From: Curtobacterium oceanosedimentum
GTDB taxonomy: Bacteria; Actinomycetota; Actinomycetes; Actinomycetales; Microbacteriaceae
Reading direction: 5' to 3'
Assembly: GCF_020297365.1 (NCBI RefSeq)
Contig: NZ_JAIXIG010000023.1
Coordinates: forward strand, 1 to 59,471
DNA: 59,471 nt
Each line of letters opens with the position of its first letter. Within the stretch, counting starts at the first letter, position 1. Shown piece after piece: positions 9,601 through 18,646 of this stretch. Below the pieces are notes generated by a model. It did no database searches. It worked only from the letters and a program-made list of their open reading frames with translations, and had not been told where the DNA came from. The position numbers and the translations under genes are program-made.

Positions 9601-12600
9601 GATGTCGGACAGGCGACGCAGCGGGTCGGCGACGAACGCCGCGAGCACGCGGTCGAGGGCGTCGCGCAGGCGCTCGACGGTGGGTCCGTCGAACAGCGTC
9701 GCGTCGTACCCGAACGTCACGAGGAGTGCGCCGTCCTCGCCGTCCGGGCTCGTCACGTCGAGGAGCAGGTCGGTCTTCACCCCGGCGCTGGTCGACTGGG
9801 CGGGCAGCGACACGGCGACGTCGCCGAGGTCGAGGGATGCCGGCTCGGTGTTCTGCAACGTCAGCATCACCTGGAACACCGGGTGCCGACCGACGGAGCG
9901 GGGCGGCCGGAGCGCGTCGACGACCGCGTCGAACGGTGCGTCCTGGTGCGCGTACGCCGCGGAGTTGGCGGACCGCACCCGTTCGAGCAGGTCCTCGATG
10001 CTCGGGTCGCCGACGAGCGAGGTCCGGAGCGCGACCGTGTTGACGAAGAAGCCGACGAGTTCGTCGAGCTGCGGGTCCGTCCGGCCGGCGACCGGCGTCC
10101 CGACGACGATGTCCTCACCCGCGCCGTGCTGCTGGAGGGTGGCGGCCACGGCCGCGTGCAGCACGATGAAGAGGCTGGTCCGGTGGTCGGCGGCGAACCG
10201 GCGGAGCTCCTCGTGCCGTGCGGTGTCGAGGGTCAGCGCCACCTCGCCGACGGCCTGCCGGGCACCTCGGTCGTCGATCGAGCGGGCACGGTCGCGGGGC
10301 AGTGCGATCTCGTCGGGTGCACCCACGAGGGTGGTGCGCCAGAACGCCAACTGCTCGGCGAGCTCGCTCGAGGGGTCGTCGGCGTCACCGAGCTGTTCCC
10401 GCTGCCACAGCGTGAAGTCGGCGTAGTCCACCGGCAGCGGCTGCCATCCCGGCTCGGTCCCGCTGACACGGGCGGCGTAGGCCGTCCCGAGGTCGCGGGC
10501 GAACGGTGCCAGGGACCACCCGTCCGAGGCTATGTGGTGCATCGTCGCGACCAGGACGTGACGGTCGTCGTCGATGCGCAGGAGCACCGCGCGGAGGGGT
10601 GTCTGGGTCGTCACGTCGAACGGACGGGTCGCCTCGTCGCGGACGACGTCGTCGACCCGGTCCTCGGGCACCGTGACCGTCAGGAACGGGGGTTCCGCGG
10701 CCGCGCCCTCGAGGACCTGCTGCAGCGGTTCGTCGCCCGCGAGCGGCACGATGGTCCGCAGGGGCTCGTGCCGCATCGCGACGTCCACGAACGCAGCGCG
10801 CAGCGCCTCGACGACGAGCGGGCCGTCGAGACGGAGCACCACGGGGATGTTGTAGGCGGCGGAGTCCGGCTCCAGGCGGTTCAGGAACCACAGCCGGCGC
10901 TGCGTGAGCGACAGCGGCACCTCGTCCGGACGCGTGGTCCGTGCCAGCCGGGACTCGCGGCCGGTCGGCGAGCCGCTGCCGCCGGCGAGGGCGGCCACGG
11001 ACGGCCGTTCGAAGACGTCCCGCACGGTGATCGTCCGGTCGAGCCGTTCGGACAGGCGCGCTGCGAGCCGGGTGGCGAGCAGGGAGTGCCCGCCGGCGGC
11101 GAAGAAGTCGTCCTCGACCCCGATCACGGGCACGTCCAGGACCTCGGCGAACACGTCGGCGACGATGCGCTCGGTCTCGTTGCGCGGCGGCAGCACCGTG
11201 CCGGTCGTCGACTGCTCGGGGGCCGGCAGCGCACGACGGTCCAGCTTGCCGTTCGGGGTCATCGGCATCTCGCGCAGGGCGACGACGACCGAGGGCACCA
11301 TGTAGTCGGGCACCTCGGAGCGCATGCCGTCCCGGACGGCCGCGGGGAGGCCCCCGAGGTCGCCGTCGGAGGAGACGTACCCGATGATGCGGCTGGCCGG
11401 CCCCTCGCCCGAGACGACGGCCGCGGCGACGGCCACGCCGGGCTGGCGGGCCATCGCGGCCTCGACCTCGGCGAGCTCGACGCGGTAGCCGCGGATCTTG
11501 ACCTGGTCGTCGATGCGGCCGACGAAGCGCAGGGACCCGTCACGCCGACGACGGACGACGTCCCCGGTGCGGTACATGCGGGAACCGTCGGCGGAGAACG
11601 GGTCGGCGACGAAGCGCTCGGCGCTCAGCCCGGGCTGCCCGACGTAGCCCTGTGCGACGTTCGTGCCGGCCAGGTAGAGCTCACCCACGGCCCGGTCGGG
11701 TACCGGGGTGAGGCTGGCGTCGAGGATGTAGTGGCGCGTGTTGCGGACCGACGAGCCGATGTGCGGCGCGCGTCCCGGCTCCAGCACCGCGGTGAGGCTG
11801 TCGACGGTGGCCTCGGTGGGCCCGTACAGGTTGACGGCGTGCACGTCGTCGCGGTGGGCGAGCGCGTCCCACAGCGCCGGGCCGACCGCTTCGCCGCCGA
11901 CGGCGATCTCGGTGGGGTGGACGTCAGTGTCGAGCATGCCCGCTGCGAGCAGCGCCTCGGCGAACGAGGGGGTGGTCTCGACCGCGTCGATCCGGTGCCG
12001 CACGAAGTACTCGACGAGGCGCTCCGGGTCGCGCCGGACGTCGTCGGCGACGATGTGCAGTTCGTGGCCGGCGAAGAGCCAGAGCAGCGGGTCCCACGCG
12101 GCGTCGAACGACAGCCCGGCCGTGTGCGCCACGCGCAACGGCCGACCGAGTCGTGCCTGTGCCGGGTCGAACATCTCGGCGCGGTGGTGCTGGAACAGGT
12201 TCCGCAAGGCCGTGCGGTCCACGCCGACGCCCTTCGGCCGTCCGGTGCTGCCGGAGGTGAAGACGATGTACGCGAGGGCGTCCGGGGCCGTCTGCGGCAG
12301 TGCGCTCGGGTCGTCCGTCCGGCGGTGCCACACCGCCGTGTCGGCGTCGACGGGGAGCGAGGGCACCTGCCAGGGCGCACCCGCGGCGCGGTCACGGGCG
12401 AGCTGGGCGCTGCTCGTCAGGAGCATCGTCGGGGTCGAGTCCTCGATCATCCCGGCGACGCGGTCCGTGGGGTACTCGGGATCGAGGGGGACGTACACGG
12501 CGCCCGCCCGCAGCACGGCGAGGACGAGCATCGGCAGCATGACGCTGCGCTCGATGCGGACCGCGACCCGGCTACCGGGGACGACGCCCTCGCGGATCAG

Positions 12601-14163
12601 GTGGTGTGCGAGGCGTGTGGCGTCGGCGTCGAGCGCCGCGAACGTCCTCGTGCCGTCGTCGGCGACCACGGCGAGGTCGTCCGGGCGTCGACGGGCGACG
12701 TCGGCGAAGGCCTCGAGCACCAGTTCCGGATCGAGGGTGACGGTGTCGCCGGCTCCCTGTTCGAGGAGTGCCGCGACCTCGTCCTCGTGCACCACCGCGG
12801 CGTCCGTGACGGTGAGCCCCTCGGGGCCGTCGACCACGCGGTCGATGAACGCGAGCAACCGGTCGGCGTGCTCGGTGAGGCTCGCCGTCGTGTGCAGCGC
12901 AGCGTCCCCCTCGAGCTGCAGCGTCGCGGCGGCGGCGTCGCTCGACAGGCCGGACAGCACGATGGACAGGTCGTGGACCGGTCCGGTCGACAGGATCTCG
13001 ACCGCGCCGACGGCGTCACCGAACCGGATCTCGTCGATGACGGGCAGCAGGTTGACCGACGGTCCGGCGTGGCGGGGCGCGCCGTCGAGGGACTCGACGC
13101 GGAAGCGCTGGTGCGCGACGGCACCGCGGACGACGTCGCCGGCGTGCGCGACGACGCCCGAGACCTCGGCGTTCGCGGGCACGTCGATCCGGAGCGGGAG
13201 GATGTTCGAGAGCATCGAGGGCGTGGTCTTCGCCACCTTGCCGCGGCGTGCGGTGACCGGCAGGCCGAGCGAGACCCGCTCCTCGCCCGTGATCTTCGAC
13301 ATGTACAGGGCGACGATCGCGACGACCGTCTTGGGGAGGTCGCGGCCGAGCGCCGTCAGTCGCGCGGTGCGCGCGTCGTCGAGGGGCACGGCCACCCGGA
13401 CGACCGAGCTCGCGGCCGTCGCGGCGGTCCCCTCGAGTCCGGCCACGGTCGCGTCGTCGTCCAGCGCGTCGCGCCAGTGGGCCTCGTCGGCGTCGCGCTG
13501 GTCGGACGCCTCGTACTCGGCGATGTCACGGTGGAGGTCGTCGAGCCCGGGGAGCGGCGACGACACGCGCGCGGCGAGGTGCGCGAGGGGCTTCGCGGTG
13601 ACGTCCAGCAGCCGCCCCGAGGGCGCGTGCCGCGACAACCGCGTGTAGACCTCGGCCATGTACCGCAGCGCGATGACCGCGGAGTACCCGTCGAGCAGCA
13701 CGTGGTGCACGCGCAGGAAGAGCAGCGAACGGGTGTCCGTGACCTGGAACAGGACCGCGCCGAACAGGTCGTCGCCCTGCACGTCCCGCGGCGTCCCCAT
13801 CTCGCGGTCCATGGACGCCAGCGCCTCGGCACGAGCCGCGGCCGGGTCGAGGTGCCGCAGGTCGACGACCTGCATGACCTCGTCGGTCGGGCTCGGACGT
13901 TCGATGATCCCGTACGGGCCCTCGGCGTCCGACCGGATGCGTGTCGAGAGCGCATCGAGGTCGGCCACCGACTTGGTGAGCGCGATCCGCGCGAGCCGCT
14001 GGTCGAGCTCGCCGTGGAGGTCCAGGTACTGCCCGATCTGGTAGGTCGGGTTCGACGGGTCGAGCTGCTGGGCGTACCAGATCCCCCGTTGTGCGGAGGT
14101 CAGCGGGACGCGGACGGGCGCCCCGTGCTCGTTGCGGTCGTCCTGGTGGTGCTTGCTCGTCAC
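3607..14163 (-). CDS. three-module non-ribosomal peptide synthetase (C-A-T)x3-TE
   Basis: This 3518-aa synthetase has ten domains. Landmarks are: C1 HHVLLDG (153-159); A1 core [10 protein letters not shown] (from 632); carrier Ser1027; C2 HHIASDG (from 1209); A2 core [10 protein letters not shown] (from 1693); carrier Ser2086; C3 HHIATDG (from 2269); A3 core [10 protein letters not shown] (from 2772); carrier Ser3175; thioesterase GYSFGG with Ser3310. No epimerase or methylase domain is seen. By hand alignment to EntF and GrsA the ten-residue codes are DAWEAGLVDK, DAWEAGLVDK and DAMELGLVDK, so all three modules may take the same or similar residues. Glu at the fourth position hints at a basic amino acid, while the LVDK tail resembles serine codes. 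C1 begins like EntF-type condensation domains, so an N-acyl cap is possible. The GTG start has AGGAAGAG 7 bases upstream. Confidence 0.93.
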   Translation of the reverse strand: MTSKHHQDDRNEHGAPVRVPLTSAQRGIWYAQQLDPSNPTYQIGQYLDLHGELDQRLARIALTKSVADLDALSTRIRSDAEGPYGIIERPSPTDEVMQVVDLRHLDPAAARAEALASMDREMGTPRDVQGDDLFGAVLFQVTDTRSLLFLRVHHVLLDGYSAVIALRYMAEVYTRLSRHAPSGRLLDVTAKPLAHLAARVSSPLPGLDDLHRDIAEYEASDQRDADEAHWRDALDDDATVAGLEGTAATAASSVVRVAVPLDDARTARLTALGRDLPKTVVAIVALYMSKITGEERVSLGLPVTARRGKVAKTTPSMLSNILPLRIDVPANAEVSGVVAHAGDVVRGAVAHQRFRVESLDGAPRHAGPSVNLLPVIDEIRFGDAVGAVEILSTGPVHDLSIVLSGLSSDAAAATLQLEGDAALHTTASLTEHADRLLAFIDRVVDGPEGLTVTDAAVVHEDEVAALLEQGAGDTVTLDPELVLEAFADVARRRPDDLAVVADDGTRTFAALDADATRLAHHLIREGVVPGSRVAVRIERSVMLPMLVLAVLRAGAVYVPLDPEYPTDRVAGMIEDSTPTMLLTSSAQLARDRAAGAPWQVPSLPVDADTAVWHRRTDDPSALPQTAPDALAYIVFTSGSTGRPKGVGVDRTALRNLFQHHRAEMFDPAQARLGRPLRVAHTAGLSFDAAWDPLLWLFAGHELHIVADDVRRDPERLVEYFVRHRIDAVETTPSFAEALLAAGMLDTDVHPTEIAVGGEAVGPALWDALAHRDDVHAVNLYGPTEATVDSLTAVLEPGRAPHIGSSVRNTRHYILDASLTPVPDRAVGELYLAGTNVAQGYVGQPGLSAERFVADPFSADGSRMYRTGDVVRRRRDGSLRFVGRIDDQVKIRGYRVELAEVEAAMARQPGVAVAAAVVSGEGPASRIIGYVSSDGDLGGLPAAVRDGMRSEVPDYMVPSVVVALREMPMTPNGKLDRRALPAPEQSTTGTVLPPRNETERIVADVFAEVLDVPVIGVEDDFFAAGGHSLLATRLAARLSERLDRTITVRDVFERPSVAALAGGSGSPTGRESRLARTTRPDEVPLSLTQRRLWFLNRLEPDSAAYNIPVVLRLDGPLVVEALRAAFVDVAMRHEPLRTIVPLAGDEPLQQVLEGAAAEPPFLTVTVPEDRVDDVVRDEATRPFDVTTQTPLRAVLLRIDDDRHVLVATMHHIASDGWSLAPFARDLGTAYAARVSGTEPGWQPLPVDYADFTLWQREQLGDADDPSSELAEQLAFWRTTLVGAPDEIALPRDRARSIDDRGARQAVGEVALTLDTARHEELRRFAADHRTSLFIVLHAAVAATLQQHGAGEDIVVGTPVAGRTDPQLDELVGFFVNTVALRTSLVGDPSIEDLLERVRSANSAAYAHQDAPFDAVVDALRPPRSVGRHPVFQVMLTLQNTEPASLDLGDVAVSLPAQSTSAGVKTDLLLDVTSPDGEDGALLVTFGYDATLFDGPTVERLRDALDRVLAAFVADPLRRLSDIPNVDAETALALDRQARGRTVDVTGTVLDRLDATVARTPDADALVDTAGTTSFAELAARTTAVATGLSTLGVGRGDRVAVALPRSADAITVVLGVLRAGAVAVPVDVAYPDTRVGQIFAGAEPSVVVTDDAERARTVAATAGVSVQVVPPADLVGATGLGTRPVAPEPEDVAYLVYTSGTTGTPKGVQVSHGSLANVLAQHEDAMIRPVRDRVGGRTPRMLHLSGLGFDAAWDPILWLVAGTTLEVADDATRTNAEAVVRTVVGHGIDVIETTPSYARQLAAVGLLDAVAEHEGHLTVAVGGEAVPPDLWDQIAEADHIDGWNLYGPSESTVDAVVARIEPGEVTIGWPIANVTARVLDDFLQPVPPGVEGELYLSGGSLAHGYRGRPAETAGRFVADPQGDGTRMYRTGDVVRRRATGELEFLRRDDDQVKLRGYRIELADVARALERIDGVEAAVARIVAPAGPDTARLVAWVVGTVDEQAVRRSVAADLPDYMVPTAIAVVDSIPLTPNGKLDTAALPEPSSTGGGDRPVTEDERTISRVFGDVLGVHDVGMQDDFFALGGHSLLAVGLMGRIRDELGATLPLRSIFDAPTPAGLLAAVGSAGSTTPQEERHDAPALRAWAAANPRRDGEQLPLSPNQARLWFLNRLDPASTDYSVLLQATFQGDLDADAFAGAVDDVVERHEVLRTTYPEVDGRPTQRVHDATPGIVTGDAVDTSVGFDLTVDLPVRAGLVATGEQRWRLDLLIHHIATDGASLAPLARDIATAYAARTGSTARAQRPLEVQYADFARMQRALLDADGGRHDASLSAWVEQLAGIPDELDLPADGRRPESVTRAARQLRFTVPEDVVSALHAAAGQAQASGFHAWLAALAGYLHRIGAGDDVVIGSPSAGRSDPDTAELVGFFVNTLPLRIEMADAPHLVETIERARAATLRAIEHESVPFERIVEAMAPERRLGRHPLFQTMLSVEEDSGVAIALPGVTTERIEPDTTGSAKVDLSFTLRPRPSGVVDGVLEYDASMFSDAAAQGFVDRWTAFLAGASAAPRLPLLDVPVDPAAGRLAAWPATATDGQESLLEAFAASVAARPDTPAIVSGSHSLTTAELDARVDGLVARMTAAGLRRGEVVALPLHRGVDTVAALLAVWRAGGVAAPVDVELPRDRIATMLRTAAVALVLHHGLQDGAADADATAVDVATLAASDAGVPSHRMLRIDGDGDRDGDGDRDGDGDRASSPVAAERREPAAPAADDPAYLVFTSGTTGEPKAVQVPHRALAALLSSHRATLLPDPADRRVRLAHTTGVGFDAAMDPVVWLAAGHEVHVVDDATRRDPRALVTFLADRAIDAWETTPSYVTALAGQTDLGTLFDSRDTADPFVLLLGGEPLDAGLWTWLRDRPAVEAWNLYGPTEVGVDSMVARVADSTTPQLGATTVSTVGYVLDARLRPTPVGSVGELWLAGAQLAHGYLGRAGATADRFVADPFAADGSRMYRTGDLVVRRDADGDDRPAVTSLGRSDGQVKIRGHRVEPGEVEALLRDADGVAQAVVRPVDTPRGTELGAWVVTDVPATDTFLGALSDRVRSRVPDYMVPAGIAPIDAVPLTPNGKVDVRALPELRLGGGTGAAPSGPAERAVAAAFSATLGVDDVRADDSFFALGGHSFVAQPTIQAINDALGADLPVQALFQAPTVAGLAALVESGEADVAESLRTILPLRPTGHGTPVFAVHPASGVAWKFSSFVSRLATTRPILGVQMPGIAPDQPEPPTAGSFAELLTEYVTAIRGEQPHGPYLLVGYSFGGRLAHHIAARLQEEGDEVALLAVLDAYPSEAPALAGVADTDAMWRGFLDANGVTPPTDDLDGARVLALLAEAGNPLADVPGHVVDRMVRRFRRLGELLDEAPVPVVDGDLHVFAATEDVPADRPAPEAWARFVTGRVTSSPVGVRHQDMLADRALDDIAPLLDEFLAAPDRAAGRGTDPAGSNRSGAGSEDPGETTTVADTEEDRP
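5914..5967 (-). repeat. 18-bp x3 tandem repeat in the third adenylation domain
   Basis: Three perfect 18-bp units encode (DGDGDR)3, about residues 2733-2750 of the synthetase, in the loop before the A3-motif core [10 protein letters not shown]. The other two adenylation domains lack this insertion. It looks like a slippage-prone, surface-exposed linker. Confidence 0.85.
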
Positions 14164-14187
14164 GGAGAGGCTCTTCCTGTCGGGTCG

Positions 14188-14205
14188 CGGCCCGTGTCGG
14201 GGCCG
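14188..14205 (-). promoter_or_regulatory. small hairpin in the NRPS leader
   Basis: CGGCCC and GGGCCG form a 6-bp stem with a 6-base loop, between the secreted-peptide stop codon and the NRPS ribosome binding site. It could modulate how much NRPS is made relative to the peptide, or be chance in GC-rich DNA. Confidence 0.3.
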
Positions 14206-14240
14206 GATCACGGTTCCGCTGGTGTCGGTGGCTCCGGGTG

Positions 14241-14453
14241 TTACTGGAACTGACCGATGCGCAGCGAGTTGAGGATCCCGCCGAGGTCGATGAGCGGACC
14301 CTGAACGAGGGGTCCTTCGATGAGCGTCGGGGTCGTCACGCTCGTGCTGGGGGCCTCGGCTGCGTTCGCCGCGGTCGCGTTCGTCGCGAGACCGCCGAGC
14401 GTCAGTGCCACGGCGACGGTCGCGGTGCTCAGGATTCGGGTGTTCTTCTTCAC
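14241..14453 (-). CDS. small secreted peptide upstream of the NRPS
   Basis: This 70-aa protein begins VKKNTRIL, has a hydrophobic core at about residues 9-22 and an alanine-rich ATNATAANA cleavage region, so a Sec signal peptide with cleavage near residue 30-32 is likely. The remaining roughly 38 residues contain a short internal repeat ([10 protein letters not shown]) and end in RIGQFQ. There are no cysteines. The GTG start has GAGGAG 7 bases upstream. It lies 77 bases before the NRPS on the same strand and may be the first gene of that operon. I do not recognise the family, and no function can be assigned; antigen-like or cell-wall peptide roles would be guesses. Confidence 0.65.
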   Translation of the reverse strand: MKKNTRILSTATVAVALTLGGLATNATAANAAEAPSTSVTTPTLIEGPLVQGPLIDLGGILNSLRIGQFQ

Positions 14454-14638
14454 GGGAAGCTCCTCGTCTGCTGACGGCGACCGGAACCGGCCACCGTCCA
14501 CCTCTTCGGGGCGGGCACCACGACCGGTTTGGTGTCGTCGTACGCCGGGGCAGGATCGCCGCGCGATCAGACGACCGCAGCCGCGCACCGCTGAGGGCTC
14601 GTCGACGCGTCGGCAACGCGCCCGTCCGTCACGGACGC

Positions 14639-14698
14639 GGCGCCGATCCGGCACGGACCCGGCGCGATCCGGCACCGGCCCGGCGGGATCGCGCACGC
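14639..14698. repeat. degenerate 21-bp tandem repeat
   Basis: About three imperfect copies of a unit resembling GGCGCGATCCGGCACGGACCC lie between tRNA-Val and the start of the secreted peptide. The copies differ at several positions. No gene is seen in this stretch, and no convincing promoter for the NRPS operon was found in it. Confidence 0.45.
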
Positions 14699-14731
14699 CG
14701 TGGTGCCGGGCACCCTACCGAGATCTCCAGG

Positions 14732-14804
14732 TGGGCCCTGCCGGGATCGAACCGACGACATCCACGGTGTAAACGTGGCGCTCTACCAGCTGAGCTAAAG
14801 GCCC
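14732..14804 (-). tRNA. tRNA-Val (anticodon TAC)
   Basis: A full cloverleaf can be drawn: a 7-bp acceptor stem starting GGGCCTT, D arm AGCTCAGCTGGTAGAGC, anticodon stem CCACG/CGTGG around loop TTTACAC, and T arm with GGTTCGATCCC. The discriminator is A. CCA is not encoded. Confidence 0.93.
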
Positions 14805-14855
14805 TCACGACGATCCTAGAGCGTCACGAACCCCTCTCGAAGTTCAGCCCCAGAC

Positions 14856-14884
14856 TTACTTTCGCCGATATGAAGCTCTACGCT
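14856..14884 (+). promoter_or_regulatory. promoter of satD, leaderless arrangement
   Basis: TTACTT (14856-14861), a 17-base spacer and TACGCT (14879-14884) are followed after only 6 bases by the ATG at 14891. No ribosome binding site exists, so transcription probably starts at or next to the ATG. Confidence 0.55.
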
Positions 14885-14890
14885 TAACCC

Positions 14891-15535
14891 ATGCAGCCCG
14901 AGCCCGTCATCGCGGTGATCGTCGACCTGGTCGACTCTCGCGCGCTCGCCGACCGCGAGGCGGCCCAGCACGCGGTCGAGCAGGCCTTCGACCGTACCGC
15001 GGACGTCAGGGCGCTCGATCCCCTGCGCGCCACCGTCGGCGACGAGTTCCAGGTGATCTACGCCACGCTCCCCGACGCCCTCGTGGCGACCACCGCCGCG
15101 ACCCTCGCCCTCCCCCCGGCGGTGCAGATCCGTCTCGGCATCGGGCGCGGCCAGGTCCGGACGATCGGCACGGGCGGCACCGGTCCGCTGCAGGACGGCC
15201 CGGGGTGGTGGTCCGCGCGGGACGCCATCAACGAGACCCACCGCCGCGAGGACGCCCGGACCGCGTTCCTCCGGTCGTGGTACCACGACGCCGAGGACCG
15301 CCACGGCACGACGGAGCGGCTCGTGAACGCCTGGTTCCTCAGCCGCGACCACGTGGTGGCACGGCTGACACCCCGCGCACGTCGGATCGCGCTGGGCCTG
15401 GTCGAGGGCCGGACGCAGGCGCAGATCGCCGTGGATGAGGGCATCACCCCGTCGGCCGTGTCGCAGTCGGTGCAGAAGTCGGGCGTGGCCGCCGTGGTCG
15501 AGGGCCTGCGTGTCCTCGGAGACGGGGGCCGCTGA
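14891..15535 (+). CDS. satD: SatD family protein
   Basis: This 214-aa protein matches the SatD family, named after the secretion and acid tolerance locus of Streptococcus mutans; its biochemical role is not established. Family traits are the N-terminal VIAVIVDLVDSRAL, the ATVGDEFQVIY segment at about residues 46-56, and a C-terminal helix-turn-helix-like region (RTQAQIAVDEGITPSAVSQS) that may bind DNA. The start is an ATG directly behind a -10 box, with no ribosome binding site. The stop overlaps the start of the next gene by one base (TGATG), so the two are coupled. SatD genes are commonly paired with a membrane protein gene, as here. Confidence 0.82.
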   Translation: MQPEPVIAVIVDLVDSRALADREAAQHAVEQAFDRTADVRALDPLRATVGDEFQVIYATLPDALVATTAATLALPPAVQIRLGIGRGQVRTIGTGGTGPLQDGPGWWSARDAINETHRREDARTAFLRSWYHDAEDRHGTTERLVNAWFLSRDHVVARLTPRARRIALGLVEGRTQAQIAVDEGITPSAVSQSVQKSGVAAVVEGLRVLGDGGR

Positions 15536-16389
15536 TGCTCGCCGGGATCCTCCTCGCCCTCGTCGGGCTGGCCGACGTCGCACGTGCACGGACCGGGACG
15601 GACGCGGCACCACGACGGGCCCTGTGCACGACGGTGGTCATCCTGCTGTGGGCCGGGGCGACGGTGGTCGCCGTGCTCGGTCTCGGCGTCGACGTCCGGG
15701 CCGCGCTGACGATGGTCGCCCTCGCGGCGCTGTGGGTCGCGACGACGGTCCCGGTCCGGTCCGGGGGCGAGGCGAGTCGTCGCGGTCGGGCACTCCCCTG
15801 GCTCCGCCGCTCGGGCTCCTGGCCGGCCGCCCTGCTCGCGGTCGCCGTCGCGGTGCTGCTGCTCTGGGCACCGGCTCCGGACGCGTCCGGCTTCGTCGTC
15901 GACTGGCACCGCGACGCCGGTCCGGCGTTCGTCCGGGCGGTCCCGCTCGCGGCAGTGGTGGCCGGGATCGGATCGGCGCTGTTCCTCGTCGACTCGGCGA
16001 ACGTGGTCGTCGCCCAGGCGCTGCCGCCGGGGCTCTCGCCCGACGAACGGCCCGGCGCGGAGACTGCCGAGCCGACCCGACGGAAGCGCTCCGCCCGACG
16101 GCGCACCGACACGACGCCAGACGCAGCCGCAGCCGCGGACGGCACGGTCACGCTCAAGGGCGGCCGCCTGATCGGCCCGATCGAACGGCTGCTGTTGGCC
16201 GGGTTCGCCCTGGCCGGTGCCTTCCCCGTCGTCGCCGCGCTCATCGCCGCGAAGGGCATCGTCCGGTTCCCGGAGATCCGCCGCGAGACCACCGGCTACC
16301 AGGCCGAGTACTTCCTCATCGGCAGCCTGGTGAGCTGGGCGATGGCCTTCGCCGCCGCCGGCACGTGCTGGCTGCTGGCGCAGAGCTGA
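15535..16389 (+). CDS. integral membrane protein paired with SatD
   Basis: This 284-aa protein has about seven hydrophobic segments: five in the first 150 residues, then a charged cytoplasmic stretch (about residues 155-215, rich in Arg and Glu), then two more in the C-terminus. I do not recognise catalytic motifs. Its start overlaps the satD stop (TGATG), so it is translated together with SatD and probably works with it at the membrane. The precise family was not identified. Confidence 0.7.
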   Translation: MLAGILLALVGLADVARARTGTDAAPRRALCTTVVILLWAGATVVAVLGLGVDVRAALTMVALAALWVATTVPVRSGGEASRRGRALPWLRRSGSWPAALLAVAVAVLLLWAPAPDASGFVVDWHRDAGPAFVRAVPLAAVVAGIGSALFLVDSANVVVAQALPPGLSPDERPGAETAEPTRRKRSARRRTDTTPDAAAAADGTVTLKGGRLIGPIERLLLAGFALAGAFPVVAALIAAKGIVRFPEIRRETTGYQAEYFLIGSLVSWAMAFAAAGTCWLLAQS

Positions 16390-16433
16390 CCGAGCGCCGA
16401 GCCGCCGAGCTGACCGCGGGCCGAGCCACCAAG

Positions 16434-16496
16434 ACACGGGCCACGGGCCACGGGCCACGAGCCACGAACCACGAACCACGAACCACGAGCCACCGC
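16434..16496. repeat. 7-bp tandem repeat array, about 9 copies
   Basis: Nine consecutive 7-bp units of the form CCACGRR (variants CCACGGG, CCACGAG, CCACGAA; degenerate at both ends) lie between the SatD-paired membrane protein and the next gene. Unit length and direct adjacency indicate a slippage-type minisatellite. It ends about 28 bases before the next -10 box. Confidence 0.85.
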
Positions 16497-16524
16497 ACCG
16501 CCACTCCCTCCCGGCCGCCGCAGG

Positions 16525-16530
16525 TACGCT
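16525..16530 (+). promoter_or_regulatory. -10 box of a leaderless gene
   Basis: TACGCT ends 7 bases before the GTG at 16538, and no ribosome binding site is present. This spacing supports the second of two possible GTG starts (16532 and 16538). Confidence 0.45.
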
Positions 16531-16537
16531 CGTGCCC

Positions 16538-17065
16538 GTGAACGGTGTCGGAGTCCTCGACGAAGCCGGGCGGCTCCGCCTGCTCGGTGCCGGCGTGACG
16601 GGCGCCGCCTTCGCCGTCGTCCTCGTCATGCTCGTCCTGTCGTCGTGGACCGAGGCGACGACCACGGTCCTCGTGTCGGTGGGCATCCCCACGGCAGCGC
16701 TGGGCGCGACGATCGCGGTCGTCCTGCAGCGGCGGGCGTGGCGCGCCGAGGGCGGGTACGAGCAGTCGATCGCCGTGCGCGACTGGATCGCCGACGGCCA
16801 GGTGCCCGCACACGTGCCGGCCGCCCACTGGATCCCGCTCGTCCAGGCGCAGGCCGACCGCGAGGGCGCCGGCTGGGGCAAGGTCGTGCTCGGCGTGCTG
16901 TGGATCGCGATGACCTGGTCCATGCGCGACCAGCACGACGCGCTCATCACGGCGATGCTCATCCTGCTCTGGAGCGGGATGGTGCTGTGGGCCGCGCTCT
17001 GGGTGATCCCGCGGGCCCGGGCGGCGCGGGCCTTGCTGCGCCGGGGCGTGTCCACGACCGGCTGA
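16538..17065 (+). CDS. hypothetical membrane protein
   Basis: This 175-aa protein has two N-terminal transmembrane segments (about residues 12-30 and 38-62), a soluble middle of about 45 residues, and two C-terminal segments (about residues 108-122 and 130-160) followed by an arginine-rich tail. No family is recognised. The start at GTG 16538 is preferred over GTG 16532 because a TACGCT box ends 7 bases upstream with no ribosome binding site between. It stands alone between the 7-bp repeat array and the aldo/keto reductase. Confidence 0.65.
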   Translation: MNGVGVLDEAGRLRLLGAGVTGAAFAVVLVMLVLSSWTEATTTVLVSVGIPTAALGATIAVVLQRRAWRAEGGYEQSIAVRDWIADGQVPAHVPAAHWIPLVQAQADREGAGWGKVVLGVLWIAMTWSMRDQHDALITAMLILLWSGMVLWAALWVIPRARAARALLRRGVSTTG

Positions 17066-17087
17066 ACCCGGTCCGCACCCGCCTGAC

Positions 17088-17093
17088 TACGCT
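17088..17093 (+). promoter_or_regulatory. -10 box of the aldo/keto reductase (leaderless)
   Basis: TACGCT ends 7 bases before ATG 17101 with no ribosome binding site, the same layout as at 14879, 16525, 21346 and 56298. The -35 region is weak. Confidence 0.45.
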
Positions 17094-17100
17094 CGGCAGC

Positions 17101-18081
17101 ATGCAGAGTCGCACCCTCGGCCGCACCGGCCGCTCCGTCTCCCCCATCGGTCTCGGCACCTGGCAGTTCGGCGGTGACTGGGGCCCCGTCTCCGAAGCCG
17201 ACGCGAACGCCGTCATGGACGCCTCCGTCGAGTCCGGCGTCACCCTGTTCGACACCGCCGACGTGTACGGCGACGGCCGGAGCGAGCAGCTCATCGGCGC
17301 GTGGCGTGCCGCGAACCCCGACGTGCCGCTCACGATCACGACGAAGATGGGCCGTCGCGCCGACCAGGTCCCCGAGAACTACGTCGCCGCGAACTTCCGC
17401 GAGTGGGTCGACCGCTCCCGCACGAACCTGCGGCAGGACACCCTCGACCTCGTGCAGCTGCACTGCCCGCCCACCCCGGTCTACGAGGACGACGCCGTCT
17501 ACGACGCGCTCGACGCGCTCGTCGCCGACGGCTCGGTCGCCGCCTACGGCGTCAGCGTCGAGACCGCCGACCAGGCGCTCACCGCGATCGCCCGGCCCGG
17601 TGTCGCGAGCGTCCAGATCATCCTCAACGCGTTCCGCCTCAAGCCGCTCGACCGCGTGCTGCCGGCCGCCCGGGAGGCCGGGGTCGGCATACTTGCGCGC
17701 GTCCCGTTGGCATCGGGGCTGCTCTCCGGCAAGTACACGACCGACACGTCCTTCGCCGAGGGCGACCACCGCAACTACAACCGCCACGGCGAGGCCTTCG
17801 ACCAGGGCGAGACCTTCAGCGGCGTCGACTACGACGACGGTGTGCGCGCGGCCCAGACCTTCGCGGCGTCCCTGCCCGACGCCGTCTCGGTCCCGCAGGC
17901 GGCGCTCGCGTGGATCATCGCGCAGGACGGCGTCACCGCGGCCATCCCGGGTGCCCGCAACCCGGAGCAGGCCCGCTCGAACGCGGCCGCCGCCGACCTG
18001 CCGCCGATCGAGGGGCTCGACGCCACCGTGCACGACCTGTACGACACGTGGTTCCGCGCGAGCGTCCACGACCGCTGGTGA
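17101..18081 (+). CDS. aldo/keto reductase
   Basis: This 326-aa NADPH-dependent oxidoreductase has the standard aldo/keto reductase layout. The catalytic tetrad is visible: Asp and Tyr in FDTADVYGDGRSE, Lys in ITTKMG and His in LVQLHCPP. The C-terminal cofactor segment AAIPGARNPEQARSN is the usual phosphate-binding region. Substrate is unknown; such enzymes often reduce small aldehydes and ketones. The ATG sits behind a -10 box with no leader. The stop overlaps the next gene (GTGA), so the following lipoprotein is coupled to it. Confidence 0.9.
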   Translation: MQSRTLGRTGRSVSPIGLGTWQFGGDWGPVSEADANAVMDASVESGVTLFDTADVYGDGRSEQLIGAWRAANPDVPLTITTKMGRRADQVPENYVAANFREWVDRSRTNLRQDTLDLVQLHCPPTPVYEDDAVYDALDALVADGSVAAYGVSVETADQALTAIARPGVASVQIILNAFRLKPLDRVLPAAREAGVGILARVPLASGLLSGKYTTDTSFAEGDHRNYNRHGEAFDQGETFSGVDYDDGVRAAQTFAASLPDAVSVPQAALAWIIAQDGVTAAIPGARNPEQARSNAAAADLPPIEGLDATVHDLYDTWFRASVHDRW

Positions 18082-18629
18082 CCCTGCGGAGCGTCGCGGT
18101 CGCCGTCGCCGCGGTCCTGCTGCTGTCGGGGTGCTCGTCGCCCGGAGCGGACACGACCCGCGACGCTCCGCCCTGGCCCCGGCCGACCGACCTGTCCGCG
18201 CGCGCGGACGCGGCCAGTCTGGGCAACGTGTGGGGCGAACGGCTCGCCGAGCACGTGCACACGCACCTGACGATCCTGGACGGCGACGACCCGGTGACCG
18301 TGCCCGCGAACGTCGGGCACTCCGCCGAGCGCGAGTTCGCCGCCGAGATCCACACGCACGACACCTCGGGCATCGTGCACGTGGAGTCCCCGACGGAGCA
18401 GACCTTCACGCTCGGGCAGTTCTTCGACGAGTGGGGCGTGTCGCTCGGTCCGGAGCACGTCGGCGGGCTGCGCGGCGAGCTGACGGTCTGGGTCGACGGT
18501 CACCGCCGCATCGGCAACCCGCGTTCGATCGAGCTGACCGACCTGCGGCAGGTCGTGCTCGTCGTGACAGGCGTCGGCGAGGTCCCGCGCCTGCCGGCAC
18601 CCTTCGACTGGCCGCCCCAGTACGACTAG
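18078..18629 (+). CDS. lipoprotein with His-rich motifs
   Basis: This 183-aa protein has a short signal peptide ending in the lipobox LLLSGC, with Cys at about residue 17, so it should be anchored to the outer face of the membrane. The mature part contains two HxH-type clusters (HVHTHLT and IHTHDTSG), followed by QTFTLGQFFDEWGV. The histidines suggest possible metal binding, but this is inference. The GTG start overlaps the aldo/keto reductase stop. No named family was recognised with confidence. Confidence 0.7.
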   Translation: MTLRSVAVAVAAVLLLSGCSSPGADTTRDAPPWPRPTDLSARADAASLGNVWGERLAEHVHTHLTILDGDDPVTVPANVGHSAEREFAAEIHTHDTSGIVHVESPTEQTFTLGQFFDEWGVSLGPEHVGGLRGELTVWVDGHRRIGNPRSIELTDLRQVVLVVTGVGEVPRLPAPFDWPPQYD

Positions 18630-18646
18630 CGCCGCCGTCGCTCGGC

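Noticed and set aside
3790..14253. A 3487-codon open frame on the plus strand
   Set aside because: It is the antisense of the NRPS gene; it is low-complexity, rich in Arg/Asp/Val/Gly, has no domains, and results from codon bias in GC-rich DNA.
14164..14616. Upstream extension of the NRPS frame by 151 codons
   Set aside because: It is Arg/Pro-rich, overlaps the secreted-peptide gene, and GTG 14163 has a good ribosome binding site and begins a normal condensation domain.
16434..16496. Heptamer array as a CRISPR
   Set aside because: Units are 7 bp, directly adjacent and without spacers; no cas genes are seen.
15058..18069. A roughly 1000-codon minus-strand frame
   Set aside because: It is antisense of satD, the membrane proteins and the aldo/keto reductase, with shadow-type composition.
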